A DNA stretch of 14,445 nt from Candidatus Zhuqueibacterota bacterium (GTDB lineage: Bacteria; KSB1; UBA2214). The stretch lies in NCBI GenBank assembly GCA_022706175.1, contig JAKJDB010000020.1, positions 1-14,445 on the forward strand. Reading direction: 5' to 3'. Made by a program: the position numbers and the translations under genes. The stretch's first letter is position 1. The number at the start of each line of letters is the position of its first letter. Below are positions 7,527 to 14,400 of the stretch, piece by piece. Below the pieces are notes generated by a model that did no database searches, was not told where the DNA came from, and saw only the letters and a program-made list of their open reading frames with translations.

Positions 7527-8567
7527 TTAAGGTTGGATAAAAAATTTGTGAACAGTGACATGATGATAGATTTTACCTGGATAAAGGAGACAGGATGGAA
7601 AGGAGCGATGGTGCAGTGAGTCGGGAAATAACTGCGTCTCCAGGCAAAGGGCGCTGTGCTTCCGATACACAGCGCCTCCGGCGCCCTGCAGGTTATCGAG
7701 AAAGTTCCCTGTGTAGACTTGCACGCCGGGCTTAGTGGTCCACACTTCCATGCCGCGGCCGCTGGCCGGATCCGCCACCCGGGCGGTCAGCACCAGCCCC
7801 GGGTGGGCGCGCGCGATGACAAAACAGTGATCATACCCTCCTACCGCCTCGATCTCCTGCCCGATCCTTTTAGGTACAGTGAAATCGAACGGCGTATTAA
7901 ACACCGAAGCGATTTGGCCGGTCGGCAGCAGGTTTTCGTCCACCGGCAGATAACTTGGACACTTTAACATCAGTTCATGATCATAAATGGTCGAACGGCC
8001 GGCGCCGGCAAAATTCCAATAAGCATGATTGGTCAGATTGATCGGCGTGGCCCGGTCCGTCGTGGCCTGATAGTCGATCAGCAATTCGTTTTTTTCGTTC
8101 AGCGTATAAGTCACGACCACCTGCAGATTTCCGGGATATCCCTCTTCCCCATCCGGACTTTGGCCGCTGAGTTTGACGCCGGCGCGCGCCTGGCTGAAGA
8201 ACGGTTCTGCGTCCCAGAGTTTTTTATCAAATCCCACAACGCCGCCGTGCAGATGCGTGATGCCTTTTTCATTGCAGGCCAATTGATAGCGGCGGCCAGC
8301 GATCTCAAAGGAGCCGTGCGCGATCCGGTTGGCGCAACGGCCGACCAGGGCGCCGAAATAGGGGTGGCTGCCCAGATAGCCCTGAAGATCGTCGAAGCCG
8401 AGACACACATTGTCGATGCGGCCGGAGCGGTCGGGCATGTTCAGGGCGATGAGAATGCCGCCATAATTGGTGACCTGAGCGGTAATACCGTTGTTGTTGG
8501 AAAGAATAAAGTGCTGTACCTCACGGCCATCCCCCAGTCTGCCGAAAACCATCTGTTGCAAGTCCAT
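7527..8567 (-). CDS. galM: Aldose 1-epimerase (galactose mutarotase), cytoplasmic
   Basis: GalM-family mutarotase of 346 residues, the usual length for the cytoplasmic form. It interconverts anomers of galactose, glucose or L-arabinose so that isomerase or kinase receives the right form. Conserved residues are His107 in Leu-His-Gly-Gly, His181 in Asn-Leu-Thr-Asn-His, and Glu310 in Cys-Leu-Glu-Thr-Gln. There is no signal peptide: the protein opens directly with the beta-sandwich. The ATG at 8567 is preceded by GATGAGG, whose GAGG is 7 bases upstream. It is the first gene of the operon continuing with ribulokinase, isomerase and the exported mutarotase, and its upstream region faces the divergent M3 peptidase. 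It shares family motifs with the exported mutarotase at 3105-4250 but is clearly diverged from it, so the two are not a recent duplication. Confidence 0.93.
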   Translation of the reverse strand: MDLQQMVFGRLGDGREVQHFILSNNNGITAQVTNYGGILIALNMPDRSGRIDNVCLGFDDLQGYLGSHPYFGALVGRCANRIAHGSFEIAGRRYQLACNEKGITHLHGGVVGFDKKLWDAEPFFSQARAGVKLSGQSPDGEEGYPGNLQVVVTYTLNEKNELLIDYQATTDRATPINLTNHAYWNFAGAGRSTIYDHELMLKCPSYLPVDENLLPTGQIASVFNTPFDFTVPKRIGQEIEAVGGYDHCFVIARAHPGLVLTARVADPASGRGMEVWTTKPGVQVYTGNFLDNLQGAGGAVYRKHSALCLETQLFPDSLHHRSFPSCLLYPGKIYHHVTVHKFFIQP

Positions 8568-8634
8568 AAAAAAACCTCATCATGAATAACCCGTCATCAA
8601 AGAGGCTTGTCCCGCGGCAAGCGCATCCGGCTTG

Positions 8635-8663
8635 AAAGTAGTGGGAATTTTAAAAAATGTCAA
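8635..8663 (-). promoter_or_regulatory. Candidate promoter for the mutarotase-ribulokinase-isomerase operon
   Basis: On the minus strand a perfect -35 box TTGACA (8663-8658) is followed after exactly 17 bases by TACTTT (8640-8635), a weak -10 box matching the consensus at three of six positions. It lies about 70 bases before the galM ATG. A perfect -35 with a poor -10 is compatible with an activator-dependent promoter, but that is inference. Confidence 0.5.
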
Positions 8664-8675
8664 GGGATAAATCTG

Positions 8676-8704
8676 TTGCTAAATTGGTGGTCGAGTGTTA
8701 CATT
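8676..8704 (+). promoter_or_regulatory. Candidate promoter for the M3 peptidase
   Basis: TTGCTA (8676-8681) and TACATT (8699-8704) are separated by exactly 17 bases, each matching the sigma70 consensus at four of six positions. The implied start would lie near 8711, leaving a short leader with the AGGAG ribosome site. Confidence 0.45.
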
Positions 8705-8722
8705 TACAGCAGACTTGTCGAC

Positions 8723-8727
8723 AGGAG
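8723..8727 (+). promoter_or_regulatory. Ribosome binding site fixing the M3 peptidase start
   Basis: AGGAG lies 5 bases before ATG at 8733. The frame is open back to 8607, but that longer reading would cover the candidate promoter and has no signal peptide at its N-terminus. Confidence 0.7.
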
Positions 8728-8732
8728 TATTT

Positions 8733-10601
8733 ATGAAAAAAACATTTGAGGTTATGCTCATGATCGCATTTTTAAGCGCTGGACCGCTGCAGTCGCAAAC
8801 GCGAGAACGCGCTGCGGTTCCCCTTCGCTACACCTGGAATTTGCAGGATCTCTACGCTACGGATGACGAATGGAGAAAAGAGAAGGAAAAATACGCGGCC
8901 CAGATACCGGCGCTGTCCGCTTTAAAGGGAAAGCTGTCCACACCGGCGGGGTTGCTGCAGGGTCTTAAAACCGTCAGTGGAATCAGCAAAGAGCTGGTGC
9001 GGCTGGCCAACTATAGCAGCATGAAATCCGATCAGGACACGCGCGATGCCGGCTATACGGCCATGCGGCAGGAGATGTCGCAGATCTTTACTGATCTGCA
9101 AACACAGACGGCCTTCCTCGAGCCCGAGATCCTCAAGCTGGGCCGGCAAACGGTTGAAACCATGATCAGTCAGGAACCGGGCTTGCGCGAGTACAAGATG
9201 TATCTGCTCGATCTGTTCCGGCGCAATGAACACAAGCTGTCCGAGAAAGAGGAAAAACTGATCGCCGAAGCCGGACTCATGGCTGAAAGCCCATACAACA
9301 TCTATTCTCTGTTCAGCAACGCTGAACTGCCTTATCCCCAGGTCACGCTGTCGGACGGCCGCACGGTGCTGGTGGACCAGGCCGGGTACCAACGATATCG
9401 TGCCTTGACAAACCGCCAGGATCGTGAAAAGGTGTTTCAGGCTTTTTTCGCCGGACTGGAAAAGTTCCAACGCAGCCTGGGCGCCGCGCTATACGGCCAG
9501 ATCAAGAAGGATCTGTTTTACAGCCGAGCGCGCAACTATCCCAATACCCTGGCCGCCTCGCTGGATGAAAACAACATCCCTGAGGCGGTCTATCTCAACC
9601 TGATCAAGAACGTGAACGATCATCTGCCTACCTTTCACCGCTATCTCACTCTGCGTAAAAAAATGCTCAAGGTGGACCAACTCAAATACTCTGACCTCTA
9701 TGTGCCGGTGGTCCCGGGCCTCGAGTTAGAGTACTCGATCGAACAGGCTCAGGCCATGATCCAGGAGGCGCTCAAACCACTGGGCAAGGAGTACGGTAAA
9801 GTGATCGAGCGCGCCTTCAATGAGCGCTGGGTGGATGTGTATCCCACCACCGGCAAGCGATCCGGCGCCTACAGCAACGGCGACTCGTACGATGTGCACC
9901 CTTATATCCTGATGAACTACAACGGCCAATACAACGATGTGTCCACCCTGGCCCATGAACTGGGCCATTCCATGCACAGCTATCTGTCGAATCAAACTCA
10001 GCCGTATCCCACGGCGTCCTATTCGATCTTTGTCGCTGAGGTGGCGTCGACCTTGAACGAAGCACTGCTCATCGATCAGCAGCTTAAAAAGATCAAGGAC
10101 GACCAGGTCCGGCTTTCGTTGTTAATGAACCATCTGGATGGCATCAAGGGGACGGTTTTTCGGCAGACCCAGTTTGCAGAGTTTGAATGGGCGATCCATC
10201 AGCGGGCGGAGAGAGGCGAGCCGCTCACCGGCGAGGTGTTCAGCCGGATCTATGGGGACATTGTGCGCAAATATTACGGGCATGATCTCGGCGTCTGTTC
10301 GATCGACGACCTCTACCGTGTGGAGTGGGCCTTTATTCCTCATTTTTATTATAACTATTACGTCTATCAGTATTCGACCTCCTTCACCGCTTCCACGGCT
10401 CTGGCGGAAAAAATAATCGCCGGCGAAAAGGGCGCAGTGGATCAATGTCTGGCCTTCCTTTCCGCCGGCGGTTCAGAATATCCCATCGATCTGCTGAAAA
10501 AAGCAGGTGTGGATATGACATCGGCCGAACCCTTTCAGAAGACCATGGCGGTGATGAATCGCACTATGGATGAGATCGAAAAGATTCTGGCCAAAAAGTA
10601 G
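8733..10601 (+). CDS. pepF: Exported M3-family metallopeptidase, oligoendopeptidase F-like
   Basis: Zinc metallopeptidase of family M3, oligoendopeptidase F type, 622 residues, expected to cut short peptides. The zinc motif His-Glu-Leu-Gly-His is at 408-412 and the third ligand is probably Glu436 in Val-Ala-Glu-Val-Ala, 24 residues after the second His, as expected for M3. The N-terminal PepF domain starts with Tyr-Thr-Trp-Asn-Leu-Gln-Asp-Leu-Tyr near residue 30. Characterised PepF enzymes are mostly cytoplasmic, but this one begins Met-Lys-Lys followed by a hydrophobic stretch (about 7-16) and a Gln/Ser-rich segment, a plausible signal peptide that would place it in the periplasm. It is transcribed alone between two minus-strand sugar operons, so a direct role in sugar use is not evident. 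Its stop is one base from the stop of the opposing lipoprotein gene. Confidence 0.92.
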   Translation: MKKTFEVMLMIAFLSAGPLQSQTRERAAVPLRYTWNLQDLYATDDEWRKEKEKYAAQIPALSALKGKLSTPAGLLQGLKTVSGISKELVRLANYSSMKSDQDTRDAGYTAMRQEMSQIFTDLQTQTAFLEPEILKLGRQTVETMISQEPGLREYKMYLLDLFRRNEHKLSEKEEKLIAEAGLMAESPYNIYSLFSNAELPYPQVTLSDGRTVLVDQAGYQRYRALTNRQDREKVFQAFFAGLEKFQRSLGAALYGQIKKDLFYSRARNYPNTLAASLDENNIPEAVYLNLIKNVNDHLPTFHRYLTLRKKMLKVDQLKYSDLYVPVVPGLELEYSIEQAQAMIQEALKPLGKEYGKVIERAFNERWVDVYPTTGKRSGAYSNGDSYDVHPYILMNYNGQYNDVSTLAHELGHSMHSYLSNQTQPYPTASYSIFVAEVASTLNEALLIDQQLKKIKDDQVRLSLLMNHLDGIKGTVFRQTQFAEFEWAIHQRAERGEPLTGEVFSRIYGDIVRKYYGHDLGVCSIDDLYRVEWAFIPHFYYNYYVYQYSTSFTASTALAEKIIAGEKGAVDQCLAFLSAGGSEYPIDLLKKAGVDMTSAEPFQKTMAVMNRTMDEIEKILAKK

Positions 10602-10602
10602 G

Positions 10603-11133
10603 TTAAATCAGCTTCTTCTCGTATTTTACCTTGCACTCGATAGTGAACTTGATGGTGAATTTCACCGGCGCCTGATTGGCGGTGCCGGTGAAATAGATGC
10701 GCGCCTGGTGATCGCCTTTCAGCAACAGGTCTTCCAGCTCCTCCTCGCCCGCATTGCTGGTGTTCAGCGTCTGCTCTTTGCCGGCGACGGTCGAAAGCAC
10801 GACATCGGCCATGCTGGCGATTTCGGTCGGCGTGGAGCCGTCGGTGGGACCCACCTGTAATTTGGCGGTGACAATTTTCTGCGTCGCCGGCCCGGTAAAA
10901 TTGGACACCAGATAGGTGACCTCTTCTATCTTGACCGATTCCAGATCAGAGACGTACTTGTCGAAATCGGAACTGGCCTCGGTGGCGTCAACGTCGTTCT
11001 GCAAAGCATAGCTGGTTCCGTTATAATTCACATTGAACGTTCGTTCTAGGGTGAGGGTAAAATCCTTGGTCAGCGCACAACCGGTCAACGAGACCGCAAC
11101 CAGGAGCAACCCCAACAAAAACATCCTCTTCAT
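10603..11133 (-). CDS. Lipoprotein of unknown function
   Basis: A 176-residue protein I do not recognise. Its N-terminus is a textbook lipoprotein signal: Met-Lys-Arg, a hydrophobic run from 4 to 15, and Leu-Thr-Gly-Cys at 16-19, so mature lipidated Cys19. The rest alternates polar and hydrophobic residues as in beta-sandwich proteins, with a Thr-rich strand pattern near the C-terminus and a basic end (Lys-Lys-Leu-Ile). An acidic stretch Glu-Glu-Glu-Leu-Glu-Asp lies at about 129-134. It has no enzyme motif and could be a binding or structural surface protein. GGAGG lies 4 bases before the ATG. It is 73 bases after galactokinase on the same strand and may belong to that operon or have its own promoter. 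Its 3' end converges on the M3 peptidase with one base between stops. Confidence 0.8.
   Translation of the reverse strand: MKRMFLLGLLLVAVSLTGCALTKDFTLTLERTFNVNYNGTSYALQNDVDATEASSDFDKYVSDLESVKIEEVTYLVSNFTGPATQKIVTAKLQVGPTDGSTPTEIASMADVVLSTVAGKEQTLNTSNAGEEELEDLLLKGDHQARIYFTGTANQAPVKFTIKFTIECKVKYEKKLI
10659..10694. repeat. Inverted repeat (11-bp perfect arms) inside the lipoprotein gene
   Basis: ATTTCACCGGC (10659-10669) and GCCGGTGAAAT (10684-10694) are exact reverse complements separated by 14 bases. They lie about 55 bases before the end of the lipoprotein coding region, close to its convergence with the peptidase gene. Neither strand shows a T-run after the stem, so an intrinsic terminator is not supported. 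It could form a stable mRNA hairpin, protecting 3' ends or pausing polymerase. Confidence 0.5.
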
Positions 11134-11206
11134 ACCGCCTCCATGTTTTGATAAGTGATGGATGATTAGCGCAAACGCAGGGAACAGCTTTTACGCCGCA
11201 ACAGGA

Positions 11207-12367
11207 TCATTGCGTCGTTGCGACACGATGTGCGCCCTGCGATGGCATGCAGATATATACCTGCGGATGTAATCCGGTGCGGAAAGAGTAAGCGGATTGG
11301 ATCTGTTCGATGAACGCGTCCACCTGGTCCAGCCGGACCAGATTGACCGTGCAGCCGCCGAAGCCGCCGCCGGTCATGCGACTGCCCAGGCAGGCGGTGT
11401 GGGATCGCGCCAAGTCCACCAGCAGGTCCAGTTCCCCGCAGCTCACCTCATAATCGTCCCTCAAGCTGTTGTGGGACTCGTTCATCAGCCTGGCGAACCC
11501 CGCTAGATCATTCGCAGCCAGACAAGTCTGCGAGTGCAGAACGCGCTGGTTTTCACTGATCACATGCCGGCATCTCTTTGCCACGATGGCCGGCAATTCA
11601 AATTGCAGACGGTTGAACTGAGATAGGGAGACGTCGCGCAGATGAGTGATTCCGGGAAGCTGCGCCGAGAGCAGGCGCACTCCCTCTTCGCATTCCGCCC
11701 GCCGCTTATTGTACTCGGATGAGGCCAACTCGTGTTTGACCATGGAGTTGCACACCACGATGCGCACCGTATTCGATTTCAGCGGTACCTGAGTGAAATC
11801 CAGGGAACGACAATCGAGCATCAGCGCATGGCCGCTCTCGGCGTGCGTGGAGATAAACTGATCCATAATGCCGCAGTTCATACCGACGAAGCGGTTTTCC
11901 GCGCGCTGTCCCAATAAAGCTAACTCTTTTTTCTCCAGAGAGACATTGGCCGAATGTGTTAAAGCCAGGGCGGTCGCCATCTCGATCGCAGCGGAAGAGC
12001 TCAATCCAGAGCCCACGGGAACCTGGCTGTCGATGTAAAGATCCGCGCCGGGTAAAGCCACCCCCTGCTTTTCCAGTTCATTGGCAACGCCCGCCACATA
12101 ATCGCTCCAGTGATTGCGACGAGATTGATTGCTGTCCAGAGAAAAGAGGATGGTCTCCTGCATATTCTCGGACCAGATCTGCAAATTCCGATCATGGCGC
12201 GGAGTCACAGCCACCCGAGTGTAAAAATTGATGGCCATGGGAAACACAAACCCATCGTTGTAATCGGTATGTTCACCGATCAGATTGACGCGCCCCGGAG
12301 CGGCAAACACCGTGGGCGTACCGCCAAAGTGCGACTGGAACTTGATCAGGATTGTTTCTTCTGCCAC
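11207..12367 (-). CDS. galK: Galactokinase (GHMP family)
   Basis: Galactokinase, 386 residues, close to the usual length, which phosphorylates galactose to galactose 1-phosphate in the first committed step of the Leloir pathway in the cytoplasm. The galactokinase signature Gly-Arg-Val-Asn-Leu-Ile-Gly-Glu-His-Thr-Asp-Tyr is at 25-36. The GHMP ATP-binding motif Pro-Val-Gly-Ser-Gly-Leu-Ser-Ser-Ser-Ala-Ala is at 117-127. The probable catalytic base is Asp169 in Gly-Ile-Met-Asp-Gln-Phe, and the third motif Gly-Ser-Arg-Met-Thr-Gly-Gly-Gly-Phe-Gly-Gly is at 328-338. The start is GTG, 10 bases after the stop of the small membrane protein, with AAGG 7 bases upstream, so translation is probably coupled. 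Its operon with a sodium/solute symporter indicates galactose import followed by phosphorylation. GalT and GalE are not in the window. Confidence 0.96.
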   Translation of the reverse strand: MAEETILIKFQSHFGGTPTVFAAPGRVNLIGEHTDYNDGFVFPMAINFYTRVAVTPRHDRNLQIWSENMQETILFSLDSNQSRRNHWSDYVAGVANELEKQGVALPGADLYIDSQVPVGSGLSSSAAIEMATALALTHSANVSLEKKELALLGQRAENRFVGMNCGIMDQFISTHAESGHALMLDCRSLDFTQVPLKSNTVRIVVCNSMVKHELASSEYNKRRAECEEGVRLLSAQLPGITHLRDVSLSQFNRLQFELPAIVAKRCRHVISENQRVLHSQTCLAANDLAGFARLMNESHNSLRDDYEVSCGELDLLVDLARSHTACLGSRMTGGGFGGCTVNLVRLDQVDAFIEQIQSAYSFRTGLHPQVYICMPSQGAHRVATTQ

Positions 12368-12377
12368 AGGCCTGCCT

Positions 12378-12599
12378 TCATTTACCGGAACGATGGTTCT
12401 GCCAGGATGGGATTAAAAAGAGCAAACCGGAAAACAGCATCACCATCCCCCACCACAGGCTGGGATTGAGATGGGCCATGGCCGTGGTCGTCTCCGGATT
12501 AAAGACAAAATAGACGCCCATGCAGGTGATGATCAAACCCAACAGCGTGAGCATCAGGCCGACGAAAAACCATATGGAGAGCATTTTGGACTCTGACAT
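12378..12599 (-). CDS. Small two-helix membrane protein of unknown function
   Basis: A 73-residue protein with two predicted membrane segments, about residues 9-33 and 48-64, joined by a short loop with Asn-Pro-Glu. Before the second helix it has Leu-Asn-Pro-Ser-Leu-Trp-Trp-Gly, and it ends in a basic tail (His-Arg-Ser-Gly-Lys), suggesting a cytoplasmic C-terminus. AAGGAG lies 8 bases before the ATG. It sits 56 bases after the symporter and 10 bases before galactokinase, inside the operon. I cannot name a family. Some sodium/solute symporters have small membrane partners, so a transporter accessory subunit is a reasonable but untested idea. Codon use and the strong ribosome site support a real gene. 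Confidence 0.8.
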   Translation of the reverse strand: MSESKMLSIWFFVGLMLTLLGLIITCMGVYFVFNPETTTAMAHLNPSLWWGMVMLFSGLLFLIPSWQNHRSGK

Positions 12600-12655
12600 G
12601 ATCAGGACTCCTTGCGATTACCGCGATCGAATGACGGACTCGTAAGCCGAAAATT

Positions 12656-14323
12656 CTACCAGAAATAGACGTTCAACAGGACGAACAGCACAATGGCGAA
12701 CAGGGCCATGACTTCCGGCTTTTTATAAAACGGCAGATTTTTTTCCACTTCGATCGGGGTCAACCCTTTCACCAGCCCGATCAATTCCTCCCGTGCTTTG
12801 GGCTTGGTGACCAGGCTCACCACCACGGTCACCACCAGGCAGATCAGCCAGGCCCACCAGGCACGCCAGAAATTGGCCGACATGTCGCTGGCCTCCCTTG
12901 ACAGGGTCAGCACGCTGGCAGAGATCCAGTTGAATTTGACTGCCAGGAACATGGAAAAAGAGGAGAGCATGCCGGCCAAAAAGCCCCAGAAAGCGCCGTT
13001 TGGCGTGATCCAGACCACGAACATGCCCAACAGCATCGTGGCGAACAAAGGTGCATTCACCCAGGAAAAAATCGCCTGCGTGTAATCCATGATCGAAGGA
13101 GCGGACTTGGCCCAATAAGCGGTCACCAGGCTGAGGAGGATGCCGACCACTGTGGCCGCTCGTCCCATCCAGACGTAATGACGATCTGAGGCGTCTTTGT
13201 TGATCACCGATTTATAAATGTCATAGGTCCACACCGTGTTAAAGGCGCTGATGTTTCCGGCCTGTCCGGCCATAAATCCAGCGAGCAATGCGGTGACGCC
13301 GAGCCCGATAAGGCCCTCAGGATAGTAGCGGGCGATCAGCATGGGCAGGGCGGAATCATAATTGACCATGCCGTTTTCCTGCAACAGGGCAAAATGGGCA
13401 TTGGGATCTTTGGTCAGCACCCAGGCCACCAGGCCGGCGAAAATCACGATAAAGGGCAATGCCATTTTAAAAAAAGAGGCAATGATAGGGGTCATGCGGG
13501 CGGAACGCAGGTCCTTGGAGGAGAAAGCGCGTTGCACCACGAGAAAATCAGTGGTCCAGTAGCCAAAGGAGAGCACAAAGCCTAAACCGAGGATAATGCC
13601 CGGCCAGGTCACCTGCATGCCGTTGCTGGCGGCATCCGTGGACGTGGACCACAGAGCGCCCATGGAATCCGGAACACGATTAAAGATCTCGCTCCAGCCG
13701 CCGATGTCGATGATGCCCAGGATGGTAACCAGGAACAGACCGAACCAGATCAGAAAGAACTGAACGATCTCGGTAAAGATGGCGCTGAGCAATCCGCCCA
13801 GGGTCACATAGGCGGCAACGGTTAAGGCAGACACCCACATGGAGACATTCCAGTCCCAGCCCAAAAAGGTGCGCAGCACCAGGGCCATGGCATAGAGGTT
13901 GATGCCCGACATGAGCAGGGTCATCACCGCAAAGGCGATGGCGTTGAGAACTCGGGTTTTCTCGTCAAACCTCAGCTTTAAATACCCGGGGATGGAGTGA
14001 ATACGGCTGCTGTAATAAAAGGGCATCATATAGATGGCGAGGAAAAGCATGGCAGGGATGGCGCCCACCCAGTAAAAATGGGCGGCGAACATTCCGTATT
14101 TGACCGTATTGCCGGTCATGCCGAGCAGTTCCAGTGCGCCCATGTTGGCGCTTAAAAAAGCGAGGCCGGCCACCCAGGCGCTGTTCTTGCGGCCGGCGAT
14201 AAAAAAATCCTCGCCGGTTTTAGTGTACTTTTTCAGATAAAGACCGATCCCGAGGACAAAAATAAAATAGATTGCGATGATCAGCCAATCCACCCAGGAA
14301 ATCTGTAGAATCATTTGGTCCAT
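12656..14323 (-). CDS. Sodium/solute symporter (SSS family), probable galactose or other sugar importer
   Basis: Inner-membrane symporter of the SSS (SLC5-like) family, 555 residues, with about 13-14 hydrophobic segments. The first is near residues 12-28, followed by the family's Phe-Phe-Ile-Ala-Gly-Arg-Lys motif at about 40-46. Further support is the Thr-Leu-Gly-Gly-Leu-Leu-Ser-Ala motif near 174-181 and Thr-Tyr-Asp-Ile-Tyr-Lys near 366-371. The ATG at 14323 follows GGAGG by 5 bases; a longer in-frame reading begins with TTG at 14362 without a ribosome site. Position at the head of an operon with galactokinase suggests galactose as substrate. The segment at 348-357 reads Ala-Gly-Phe-Met-Ala-Gly-Gln-Ala-Gly-Asn, where well-studied members such as vSGLT have a Ser-Ser pair that binds sodium, so coupling may differ. 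Import of another sugar is possible. Confidence 0.92.
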   Translation of the reverse strand: MDQMILQISWVDWLIIAIYFIFVLGIGLYLKKYTKTGEDFFIAGRKNSAWVAGLAFLSANMGALELLGMTGNTVKYGMFAAHFYWVGAIPAMLFLAIYMMPFYYSSRIHSIPGYLKLRFDEKTRVLNAIAFAVMTLLMSGINLYAMALVLRTFLGWDWNVSMWVSALTVAAYVTLGGLLSAIFTEIVQFFLIWFGLFLVTILGIIDIGGWSEIFNRVPDSMGALWSTSTDAASNGMQVTWPGIILGLGFVLSFGYWTTDFLVVQRAFSSKDLRSARMTPIIASFFKMALPFIVIFAGLVAWVLTKDPNAHFALLQENGMVNYDSALPMLIARYYPEGLIGLGVTALLAGFMAGQAGNISAFNTVWTYDIYKSVINKDASDRHYVWMGRAATVVGILLSLVTAYWAKSAPSIMDYTQAIFSWVNAPLFATMLLGMFVVWITPNGAFWGFLAGMLSSFSMFLAVKFNWISASVLTLSREASDMSANFWRAWWAWLICLVVTVVVSLVTKPKAREELIGLVKGLTPIEVEKNLPFYKKPEVMALFAIVLFVLLNVYFW

Positions 14324-14328
14324 GAATG

Positions 14329-14333
14329 CCTCC
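14329..14333 (-). promoter_or_regulatory. Ribosome binding site fixing the symporter start
   Basis: GGAGG on the minus strand lies 5 bases before ATG at 14323, favouring this start over the TTG at 14362. Confidence 0.7.
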
Positions 14334-14400
14334 GAAGGATTGCCCGTGCGCATCCTGTTCAAGTGAACCGCATCAGCCGCTTACTGCGGCGGCCACGGTA

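Larger units (their letters stand above)
8568..8732. promoter_or_regulatory. Divergent intergenic regulatory region
   Basis: This 165-bp region separates the sugar operon (minus) from the M3 peptidase (plus) and is visibly richer in A and T than the flanking genes. It holds one candidate sigma70-type promoter in each direction, listed separately. It also contains the inverted repeat GCTTGTC (8604-8610) and GGCAAGC (8615-8621), seven pairs including one G-T wobble, which would fall in the operon's leader. No long operator palindrome was recognised. Confidence 0.6.

Noticed and set aside
7977..8585. Long plus-strand frame of 202 codons opposite the cytoplasmic mutarotase
   Set aside because: Antisense shadow that runs into the divergent promoter region; the mutarotase on the other strand has complete family motifs.
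11134..11206. Promoter for the lipoprotein (TTGCGC and TATCAA)
   Set aside because: The boxes are only 15 bases apart and weak, so they are not reported as a promoter.
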